A stretch of 6,374 nucleotides of DNA from Verrucomicrobiota bacterium (lineage in GTDB: Bacteria; Verrucomicrobiota; Verrucomicrobiia; Opitutales; Opitutaceae). The translations under genes were made by a program, and so were the position numbers. Positions 1 to 5,277 of the stretch are shown here, one piece after another (position 1 is the stretch's first letter; the number at the start of each line of letters is the position of its first letter). The notes under the pieces were generated by a model. That model had not been told where the DNA came from. It made no database searches and saw nothing but the letters and a program-made list of their open reading frames with translations. The stretch spans positions 1-6,374 of the forward strand of contig JAEYYL010000126.1 of NCBI GenBank assembly GCA_023430825.1, in the 5' to 3' direction.

Positions 1-53
1 CCCCCCCCCCCGTGGGGGGGGGCCCCCCCCGCCCCTTGGGCCCCCGGCGGGGG
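1..53. other. G/C homopolymer-rich window end
   Basis: Alternating runs of C and G (11 C, then 9 G, then 8 C, later 8 G) fill the first 56 bases, with almost no A or T. No reading frame here resembles a protein. It may be a contig edge with low-quality or polymerase-slippage sequence, or genuine low-complexity DNA; the sequence alone cannot tell these apart. Confidence 0.6.
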
Positions 54-74
54 GGGCGTACACCCGCCCTACTT
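54..74 (-). repeat. GTAG-tagged hairpin downstream of the VTT gene
   Basis: On the minus strand this reads AAGTAGGGCGG followed by GTGTACGCCC. GGGCG can pair with CGCCC (plus-strand 54-58 with 65-69, 6-base loop). The first 11 bases match those of the palindrome at 858-884 exactly, in the opposite orientation, so the two copies flank the VTT gene. It lies about 35 bases beyond that gene's stop codon and could work as a transcript-end hairpin, but there is no T-run, so it is listed as a repeat rather than a terminator. Confidence 0.5.
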
Positions 75-107
75 CCCGATGCCTCATCGCCTCACCCCTC
101 CCCTTCA

Positions 108-794
108 TCACCCCTCCGCCCCTTTCTTCTTCGCATACCGCCGCCGCAACGTGTGCGTGATCACCACCGCCACGACGAGAAAGCTCACCGCCAGAAACGC
201 CATCTTCCCCTTCCCGTGCAGCAGCGCGTCGCCGAACAGCACGAAGCCCGTCCCGTAAACCCACGTCACCAGACACGAGATCAGCAGATATCTCACCAGC
301 GGCACGCCGACGATCCCCAGCGTGTAGTTCTGCACAAAATACGGAATTCCCGGCGTCACCCGCATCACGATCGCCAGCCCGGTCAGATCGCCGTCGTCGA
401 CCTCCGGCACTTTGTAACCGAGCCGCAACAGCGTGCGCTCCAAAAACGGCCGCAACGCCCGCCGCGCGAGCGCATACGTCACGACGAGGTTGAACGTCAT
501 CGCCGCGAGCGACAGCGCCACGACGAGCGGCATCCCCAGCTGGTCGCCGAACGCCGGCCCCGCCGTCAGCATGAACGTGAGCGACGGCACCCCGAGCCCC
601 GGCAGCACGGCCATCGCCGCGAAAAACACCACCGGCCCCGCGTCGCGAATCCATTCCATCCCGCGCTCGATCGCGCCGCGCACGTCGACCCCGCGCAACA
701 CCAGCAGCGCCACCCCGCCGAGCACGACCGCGCCCACCGCGAGTTTCAACCATGGCAGTTTTTTTCCTTCGGGCGCGCCCTCCGACGTCGACAT
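108..794 (-). CDS. VTT-domain (TVP38/TMEM64, DedA superfamily) membrane protein
   Basis: Predicted 228-residue integral inner-membrane protein. A short polar N-terminus (about residues 1-13) is followed by a helix at about 14-34. A core at about 55-190 has VTT-family signatures: the GVPSLTFMLTAGPAFG segment (68-83), N102 and the YALARR stretch (107-112), and RVTPGIPYFVQNYTLG (145-160) with the family's typical R-x-x-P-x-x-P and N-Y-x-LG pattern. A last helix at about 197-215 ends in a basic tail (RRRYAKKK). VTT/DedA-type proteins are linked in the literature to lipid translocation and membrane homeostasis; a role here in handling lipid carriers for the neighbouring glycan genes is only a guess. 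The frame stays open back to a TTG at 830, but the ATG at 794 gives the more natural start, with an AGG 8 bases before it. It is divergent from the Wzy-like gene. The family call is firm; the substrate is unknown. Confidence 0.9.
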   Translation of the reverse strand: MSTSEGAPEGKKLPWLKLAVGAVVLGGVALLVLRGVDVRGAIERGMEWIRDAGPVVFFAAMAVLPGLGVPSLTFMLTAGPAFGDQLGMPLVVALSLAAMTFNLVVTYALARRALRPFLERTLLRLGYKVPEVDDGDLTGLAIVMRVTPGIPYFVQNYTLGIVGVPLVRYLLISCLVTWVYGTGFVLFGDALLHGKGKMAFLAVSFLVVAVVITHTLRRRYAKKKGAEG

Positions 795-857
795 CGCGCG
801 AGCCTGCCGCTCCGCCCGCAAGACCGTCAAGCTCCCCGCCGCCCGGAGGAACTCCGA

Positions 858-884
858 AAGTAGGGCGGTGCTTAAGCCCGCCTT
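858..884 (+). repeat. GTAG-tagged near-perfect palindrome
   Basis: GTAG (860-863) is followed by GGCGG-T-GC-TTAA-GC-CCGCC (864-882). GGCGG pairs with CCGCC and the inner GC with GC; the only break in the dyad is one extra T at 869. A run of four T follows. A partial partner in inverse orientation lies at 54-74. The tetranucleotide tag plus short dyad is the layout of REP elements. The stem and T-run could also terminate transcription in the plus direction, although no gene upstream needs it. Confidence 0.6.
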
Positions 885-910
885 TTACGAAGCCCGGACA
901 ACCCCGCCTC

Positions 911-935
911 AAAGCTCCAAGCTCCAACATCCAAG
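911..935 (-). repeat. TTGGAGCTT-type intergenic string, copy 1
   Basis: On the minus strand this reads CTTGGATGTTGGAGC then TTGGAGCTTT, built from repeated TTGGA units. It shares the 12-mer TTGGAGCTTGGA with 5233-5260, in the opposite orientation. No function is evident. Confidence 0.5.
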
Positions 936-958
936 TTCACCCACCCTCGCCAGCGCCC

Positions 959-984
959 GTGGCTCGCTCCGTGAGGAGCGGGCT
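959..984 (+). repeat. GTGG-tagged hairpin repeat, copy 1
   Basis: GTGG, then a stem of CGCTCC (965-970) with GGAGCG (975-980) around the loop GTGA. The stem extends outwards by C-G and G-C pairs past a T-G wobble. Copies at 1103-1128 and 6277-6302 are in the same orientation. It resembles a REP element in size and layout. Confidence 0.7.
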
Positions 985-1053
985 CAACGTCGAACGAACC
1001 CGTCCTCCGTGTTTAAAAATCCCCCCTCCACCCATGCCCCGCCCCAATCCTTT

Positions 1054-1083
1054 CAACACAGAGATCGCAAAGAGCGCAGAGAA
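1054..1083 (+). repeat. ACACAGAG-type intergenic string
   Basis: This purine-rich string contains AACACAGAGATCGCAAAGAG and continues CGCAGAG, and shares the ACACAGAG core with the repeat between the next two genes (3431-3526). On the minus strand it would encode a LCALCDLCV-like peptide, a pattern I recognise from intergenic repeats in other genomes rather than from a protein family. Confidence 0.5.
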
Positions 1084-1102
1084 CCCAATCCGACTTTGTC
1101 CC

Positions 1103-1128
1103 GTGGCTCGCTGCGTGAGCAGCGGGAT
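1103..1128 (+). repeat. GTGG-tagged hairpin repeat, copy 2 (changed stem pair)
   Basis: Same element as 959-984, but the stem is CGCTGC (1109-1114) with GCAGCG (1119-1124) around the same GTGA loop. The C-G pair of the other copies is a G-C pair here: both sides changed and pairing is kept. It ends 83 bases before the chosen start of the Wzy-like gene. A TTG in its 3' end opens the longer, less likely reading of that gene. Confidence 0.7.
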
Positions 1129-1211
1129 TGAGTGTAGTGCCGCACGCTTGCCCGCCTCCGCCCAAACCGCTGTCATCCGCACCGCATGCGCTTCCGCCGT
1201 TTCTTAGCTTA

Positions 1212-3392
1212 ATGGACTCAGCAGGCCCTTCTCCGGTCCATGCCCGCGCGGCATCGTCCCCCGCCGCCCGCCTGTTCCTCGCCGCCGCCTTCGCCCTCGC
1301 CGTCGGCCTCACCGTCCTGCACCCGTCCGCCACGCGCATCCTCGCCTGGCCGTGGGCCGCGTTCGCCGCGCTCGGCTGGCTGCTGCCGATCGGCACAGTT
1401 CTATACCGCGTGCTCCGCACCGGCGAACTCCCCTCGCTCGGCCGCACGCTCGACGCCGGCCTCGCACTCCTCGCCCTCGCCGCCGTCGCCTCCGCCCTCG
1501 CCAGCCCCCTCCGCAGCCTCGCCCTCGCGGCCGCGCTGCCTGTGCTCGCCGGCTGTGCGCTGCCCTACGCGCTGCTTCCGTTTTTTCGTTCCCCGGCTCG
1601 CGGCCAAGCCGCGTTCCTCCTCATCGGCGCCGGTATCCTCGCCACGCTCCTCGCGAGCGCACTACTCTGGTTTCAACCCTGGGACTGGCGCGGCTGGCCA
1701 TCTTCGCGCAACGCTTTCCCCTTCGGCCACGCCAACACCGTCGGCAGCGTCGGCGTCCTCGCCACCACCTGGCTCGCCGCCTGCGCCGCCCGCACGAAGG
1801 GAAAAGCCCGCACCCTCTTCGCCGCCGGCACCGCGCTCGCCATCGTCGTCACGCTCTCCTCCGAAAACCGCGGCGCCAGCCTCGCGCTCGCCTGCGCGCT
1901 CATGTTCGCCGCCGCGGTTTATCTCCTGCGTCGCGGTCGACTTCTTCTCTTCGTCGCCTTCGCCGCGGTCGCGCTGACCGTCGTCGTCGCCACCAACGCC
2001 CGCCTGCGTCAGCTCGTGCTCCACCGCGAATGGACCGCCGCCGCTCGCGAGAGCAACGACCAGCGCACCGCCATGCTGCTCGGCGGCCTCCGCCTCGGCG
2101 CCGAACGCCCGCTGCTCGGCTGGGGCCCCGGCACCGTGCCACACGTTTTCCCCCGCGTCCGCGCCACGCTCCCCGGCTCCGCCGACAACGTCGTCCAACT
2201 CCACAACGCCGCCGCACAAACCTTCGCCACGCTCGGCGCCACCGGCCTCCTCGCCCTCGTCCTCATCGCCCTCGGCCTGCTCCGTTCTCTCCGAGGTAGG
2301 AGCCTGCTTGCAGGCGATAAAACCCACGACCGCGAACGCGCATCATCGCCTGCCAGCAGGCTCCTACCTTTCATCGATCAGCCGCCCGAACGTCTCTTCC
2401 TCACCGCCGGCCTCGTCGGCGGCGCCCTCGTCCTGCTCTTCGATCACGCTTTCGCCGTCCCCGCCTTCGCCGTCCTCGCCGCCGCCCGCGTCGCCGCTGC
2501 CTCGTCCACCGCGGGCCCGCGTCCCAACCCGCTGCTCTCCTCGCGCGCGATTGGCTTGTTCGGCCTACTCGCTGTCGCGCCCGTGCTCTTCGCCACCGCG
2601 CGCGACCTTCAAGCCCGCGCCGCCTACGCCGCCGCCCTCGACGCCCTCGCCCGCGACGACGCGCGCGCCTACGTCGCCGGCCTCCAGCGCGCCTCCGCCG
2701 CCCGCTCCGCCGACCCGTATTACCGTCACCAACTTGCCGCTCACCTCGCGACCGGCCACCCCTTCCGCGGCGACACCCACCCCGATGCTCCCGCCGCCAT
2801 CGCGGAACTCCAGGCGTCGCTCCGCACGAATCCAGATCTCGAATACGCCCACTACAACCTCGGCTGGCTGCTCCTCGACCGTGCCCCCGCCGAAGCCGCC
2901 GCGCACTTCCTCGCCGCCGCCCGACTCGCCCCGCAGCGCGGCGAAGTCTATTTCGGCCTAGGCCTCGCCCGGCTCTTCGCCAATGACACCGCCGGCGCGC
3001 AACGCGCCTTCGCCACCGAATGCCTCAACGACCCATCCTTCGCCTGGTCGCCGCTCTGGTTCGAAGGCCCCCTCGCCGCTCAGCGCTCCGCCATCCTCCA
3101 ACTCGCCGCCTCCGCCCCGCTCCCGCCCGGCCCCGCGGCCGACGCCTTGCGTCATGCCTGGGCGGATACATCGCCCGACGCGTCCGCCGCCGCGCATCCC
3201 GGCGCCCCCTTCCGCCGCCTGCGCACCGGCTACGGCGTGCTGCTCGGCCACCCCGACGGTCCGCCGCCCGTCGACGTCAACGTTCAAACCGCCCTCCAGC
3301 TCCCGCCCTCCCTCGCCACCCGACTCCCCTCCAAAGGCTGGCTTCGCGGCGATCTCCTGCTCGACTTCCTCGACGCTCCCACCTCGCCCTGA
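1212..3392 (+). CDS. O-antigen ligase/polymerase-type (Wzy_C) membrane protein with TPR region
   Basis: Predicted 726-residue polytopic inner-membrane protein that polymerises or transfers lipid-linked glycan on the outer face of the membrane. Hydrophobic helices fill about residues 21-262. FGHANTVG (171-178) and SSENRG (216-221, R220) match conserved spots of the family. A large external loop (about 263-340) has GWGPGT (303-308) and H331-N332, at the place of the functionally important His of WaaL-type ligases. Helices return at about 343-360, 397-430 and 447-464. Residues about 472-610 form TPR-like helices (HYNLGWLLLDRAPAEAAAHF; YFGLGLARLF). The protein is longer than a plain ligase (about 400-450) because of this region. 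Residues 361-386 are encoded by a palindromic repeat pair (see 2294-2369). The ATG at 1212 was chosen over a TTG at 1128 that lies in a repeat; no clear Shine-Dalgarno sequence precedes it. Polymerase versus ligase cannot be decided here. Confidence 0.9.
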   Translation: MDSAGPSPVHARAASSPAARLFLAAAFALAVGLTVLHPSATRILAWPWAAFAALGWLLPIGTVLYRVLRTGELPSLGRTLDAGLALLALAAVASALASPLRSLALAAALPVLAGCALPYALLPFFRSPARGQAAFLLIGAGILATLLASALLWFQPWDWRGWPSSRNAFPFGHANTVGSVGVLATTWLAACAARTKGKARTLFAAGTALAIVVTLSSENRGASLALACALMFAAAVYLLRRGRLLLFVAFAAVALTVVVATNARLRQLVLHREWTAAARESNDQRTAMLLGGLRLGAERPLLGWGPGTVPHVFPRVRATLPGSADNVVQLHNAAAQTFATLGATGLLALVLIALGLLRSLRGRSLLAGDKTHDRERASSPASRLLPFIDQPPERLFLTAGLVGGALVLLFDHAFAVPAFAVLAAARVAAASSTAGPRPNPLLSSRAIGLFGLLAVAPVLFATARDLQARAAYAAALDALARDDARAYVAGLQRASAARSADPYYRHQLAAHLATGHPFRGDTHPDAPAAIAELQASLRTNPDLEYAHYNLGWLLLDRAPAEAAAHFLAAARLAPQRGEVYFGLGLARLFANDTAGAQRAFATECLNDPSFAWSPLWFEGPLAAQRSAILQLAASAPLPPGPAADALRHAWADTSPDASAAAHPGAPFRRLRTGYGVLLGHPDGPPPVDVNVQTALQLPPSLATRLPSKGWLRGDLLLDFLDAPTSP
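2294..2369. repeat. REPIN-like inverted doublet inside the Wzy-like gene
   Basis: Two 25-base units face each other: 2294-2318 on the plus strand and 2345-2369 on the minus strand, separated by 26 bases. They match at 24 of 25 positions. Each has GTAG near its 5' end and its own hairpin, GCCTGC with GCAGGC around TT in the left unit (one arm base differs from the loop pattern in the right unit, CTGCTGGCAG). The pair lies in frame and encodes roughly residues 361-386 (GRSLLAGD ... SPASRLLP) between two membrane helices. Two inverted REPs around a short spacer is the definition of a REPIN. Confidence 0.85.
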
Positions 3393-3430
3393 TCCGCTTC
3401 GCCCTTTTCGAAGAAAGGACATCTTTTTGC

Positions 3431-3526
3431 CACCGAGAACACAGAGCCCTGACACCGAGAACACCGAGCCGAGGACCGCGTCTTCCTCCGCGACCTCTGT
3501 GTCCGCGCTCCGTGCCCTCTGTGTCC
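3431..3526. repeat. Two-armed repeat with 22-base period between Wzy-like and PGT genes
   Basis: The left arm has the 16-mer CACCGAGAACACAGAG at 3431-3446 and again, with one change, at 3453-3468. The right arm has CCTCTGTGTCC at 3494-3504 and 3516-3526. Both arms repeat with a 22-base period, and ACACAGAG (3439-3446) is the reverse complement of CTCTGTGT (3495-3502). The transcript joining the two genes could fold here. The start of the next gene is 54 bases further on. No T-run follows, so I do not call it a terminator. Confidence 0.7.
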
Positions 3527-3580
3527 CAACTCCGGGTTCGATTTCAGCCCCGATCCGCTTCATCTAGCCGGCGCGCCCCC

Positions 3581-5002
3581 ATGGCCCCTTCCAGCCCCGC
3601 CCACCTGCGCAAAGTCGTCCTCCCGTCGCTGCTCCTCGCCGGCGACACGCTCGTCGCCTTCGCCAGCCTGTCGATCGGCTACTGGTTGCGTTACGCCACG
3701 CCCATCGGCGCCATCGGCATCGACGTCCCCGGCGCCCGCTACGCCGACTACCTCCCGCTGCTCCTGCTCGGCACCGCCTTCCTCGTCGCCGCCTACGCCC
3801 ACCTGAATCTCTACGAGGAGCACTTCCTCCTCCGAAAATTCCAGTCCCTCAACCTCATCATCAAGGGCACGACCTTCTGGCTCGCCGCCTACCTCAGCCT
3901 CTCCGTCGTCCTCTACTTTCAGCCGCCGATTTCGCGCTGGTTTGTCGTCCTCGCCTACCTCGTCACGCTCGCCCTCATGTTCGTCTGGCGCAGTGCCGCC
4001 TACGCGCTCTTCACCCGCACCCGCCTCGTCTCGCGCCTGCGCCAGCGCGTCGCGCTCCTCGGCTGGAACGACGACGCCGCCACGCTCGTCGCCGATCTCG
4101 CCGCCACGCCCGCCCACCCGTTCCGTATTTGCGGCGTCATTACCCTCCCCGGCGACAGCGCGCCCGCCTCCGTCCCTCCCATCGGCTCAGCGGAGCGCCT
4201 GCGCGAAACGTTGCGCGAACACCAGATCGACGTCCTCATCGCCGCCCGCACCGACCTCCCGCCCGCGCAACTCCAGACCATTGTCGAAACCTGCGAACAA
4301 GCCTTCGTCGAATGGAAGGTCGTGCCGTCCTCCTTCCAGATTCTTCTCGGCGGTCTCCGCCTTCAGACCATCGGACGCATCCCCGTGCTCGGCATCGAAT
4401 CCCTCGCGATCGACCGCCTCTTCAACCGCGCCCTCAAGCAACTCGTCGATCTGGCGGGCGCCGCCCTCGGCCTGCTCCTCTCCGCGCCGCTCCTCGCCGT
4501 CTGCGCCATCCTCATCAAACGCGAGTCGCCCGACGGTCCCGTATTCTTCGCGCAGACGCGCGTCGGCGCCGGCGGCCGGCCGTTCACCTTGTGGAAACTG
4601 CGCAGCATGCACCCCGACGCCGCCGCGAGCGATCACCTCGCCGTGAGCACCGCGCGCCATGACGCGCGCCTCCTGCGCATCGGCGCCTTTCTCCGCCGGT
4701 GGAATCTCGACGAGCTTCCGCAGTTCTGGAACGTCCTGCGCGGCGATCTCAGTCTGGTCGGCCCGCGACCCGAGCGTCCGCACCACGTCGCACGTCTCGC
4801 CGGCGAAATTCCGCACTATGTCCCGCGCCATCTCGTGAAGCCCGGCATGACCGGCTGGGCGCAGATCAACGGCCTGCGCGGCGACACGAGCCTCCCGCGC
4901 CGTATCCAGCACGACATTTACTACATCGAGAACTGGTCCCTCTGGCTCGACCTGCAGATCCTCGCCCTCACGTTCTTCCGCTGGCGCAACCGCAACGAGT
5001 AA
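3581..5002 (+). CDS. Undecaprenyl-phosphate sugar-1-phosphate transferase (WcaJ-type large monotopic PGT)
   Basis: Predicted 473-residue membrane enzyme that moves a sugar phosphate (probably glucose-1-phosphate from UDP-glucose) to undecaprenyl phosphate, starting repeat-unit assembly. Four hydrophobic helices lie at about 13-37, 56-76, 91-113 and 120-144. A Rossmann-like central part (about 155-280, RVALLGWNDD) follows. The catalytic bacterial sugar-transferase domain runs from about 286 to the end: a membrane hairpin (292-312), PVFFAQTRVGAGG (320-332), FTLWKLRSM (335-343), NLDELPQFWNVLRGDLSLVG (375-394) with the Asp377-Glu378 pair matching the catalytic pair of monotopic PGTs, PRP (395-397), KPGMTGWAQINGLRGDTS (420-437) and YYIENWSLWLDLQIL (447-461). 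The GLRGDTS and NWSLWLDL wording favours the glucose-transferase (WcaJ/TIGR03023-like) branch over galactose enzymes, but substrate is an inference. Length is normal. The frame is open upstream; the ATG at 3581 was chosen because it directly precedes the first helix. It is probably co-transcribed with the Wzy-like gene 188 bases upstream. Confidence 0.93.
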   Translation: MAPSSPAHLRKVVLPSLLLAGDTLVAFASLSIGYWLRYATPIGAIGIDVPGARYADYLPLLLLGTAFLVAAYAHLNLYEEHFLLRKFQSLNLIIKGTTFWLAAYLSLSVVLYFQPPISRWFVVLAYLVTLALMFVWRSAAYALFTRTRLVSRLRQRVALLGWNDDAATLVADLAATPAHPFRICGVITLPGDSAPASVPPIGSAERLRETLREHQIDVLIAARTDLPPAQLQTIVETCEQAFVEWKVVPSSFQILLGGLRLQTIGRIPVLGIESLAIDRLFNRALKQLVDLAGAALGLLLSAPLLAVCAILIKRESPDGPVFFAQTRVGAGGRPFTLWKLRSMHPDAAASDHLAVSTARHDARLLRIGAFLRRWNLDELPQFWNVLRGDLSLVGPRPERPHHVARLAGEIPHYVPRHLVKPGMTGWAQINGLRGDTSLPRRIQHDIYYIENWSLWLDLQILALTFFRWRNRNE

Positions 5003-5020
5003 ACGCCCGCACCTCTCCGC

Positions 5021-5115
5021 TGGAGGGCCAAGCTCCGCGAGGCCAAGGTTCGCCCATGGAGGGCCAAGCTCCGCGAGGCCGCGTGTCCCCATGGAGGGCC
5101 GAGCTCCGCGAGGCC
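5021..5115 (+). repeat. Three spaced copies of a 24-base GGAG-GGCC unit
   Basis: Units at 5021-5044, 5057-5080 and 5092-5115 begin TGGAGGGCCAAGCTCC and end GCGAGGCC. Copies 1 and 2 are identical; copy 3 has a single A-to-G change (GGCCGAGC). Spacers are 12 and 11 bases and differ in sequence. Each unit can pair GGCC with GGCC, or alternatively GGAG with CTCC. They start 19 bases after the PGT stop codon, in the gap between two convergent genes, where they may help separate the two transcripts. Confidence 0.8.
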
Positions 5116-5191
5116 GCTGAGATGAGCACGGGGAAAAACAGCCAGCAGACCCGCCGAAAAGGCACTCCGGCTTTCAAGAACAGCCGCTCGA

Positions 5192-5208
5192 TTTCAGCGT
5201 TTCAGCTT
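5192..5208 (+). repeat. TTTCAGC direct repeat
   Basis: TTTCAGC occurs at 5192-5198 and 5200-5206, giving TTTCAGCGTTTCAGCTT. It is AT-richer than its surroundings and belongs to the repeat-filled gap between the convergent genes. No function is visible. Confidence 0.4.
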
Positions 5209-5232
5209 ACCCCCCCGAGCACCGCTGCCCCC

Positions 5233-5260
5233 TTGGAGCTTGGATCTTGGCGCTTGGAGC
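5233..5260 (+). repeat. TTGGAGCTT-type intergenic string, copy 2
   Basis: CTTGGAGCTTGGATCTTGG followed by CGCTTGGAGCTT, made of imperfect 7-9-base CTTGGNN units. It shares the 12-mer TTGGAGCTTGGA with the minus strand of 911-935. It lies just past the 3' end of the GT2 gene. Confidence 0.5.
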
Positions 5261-5262
5261 TT

Positions 5263-5277
5263 CCGCGCGCAGCGCGG
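5263..5277 (-). other. Hairpin touching the GT2 stop codon
   Basis: CCGCGC (5263-5268) pairs perfectly with GCGCGG (5272-5277) around GCA. The dyad begins at the base next to the GT2 gene's TGA. It could stop transcription or protect the 3' end, but no T-run follows on the minus strand, so it is not called as an intrinsic terminator. AGCGCGGTCA at 5271-5280 also matches the left half of the palindrome at 5597-5620. Confidence 0.4.

Larger units (their letters stand above)
795..1211. other. 417-base gene-free region rich in short repeats
   Basis: This gap separates the divergent VTT and Wzy-like genes, so promoters for both probably lie here, but I see no convincing -35/-10 pair. It contains, in order: a GTAG-tagged palindrome (858-884), a TTGGAGCTT-type string (911-935), two GTGGCTCGCT hairpins (959-984 and 1103-1128) and an ACACAGAG-type string (1054-1083). 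Open frames running through it translate to repeat-derived peptides and do not resemble genes. Confidence 0.75.

Noticed and set aside
12..863. Long plus-strand open frame (283 codons) opposite the VTT gene
   Set aside because: It is the antisense of a clear membrane protein and its translation is a low-complexity Arg/His/Pro mixture typical of GC-rich shadow frames.
1128..1211. 28-codon extension of the Wzy-like protein from a TTG
   Set aside because: The TTG is inside a GTGG hairpin repeat and the added residues are Pro-rich with no membrane character.
3431..3526. Intrinsic terminator after the Wzy-like gene
   Set aside because: Complementarity is partial and no T-run follows the right arm.
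3020..3580. N-terminal extension of the PGT frame upstream of 3581
   Set aside because: The frame is open only because of GC bias; it overlaps the Wzy-like gene and the translation is Arg/Pro-rich. The family start fits the ATG at 3581.
4187..5092. 301-codon minus-strand open frame across the PGT gene
   Set aside because: It lies opposite the conserved catalytic domain, is rich in Glu/Ala/Gly without any family motif, and starts in the GGAG-GGCC repeats.
5021..5115. Possible CRISPR array
   Set aside because: Only three 24-base units with 11-12-base spacers, too short for CRISPR spacers, and no cas gene nearby.
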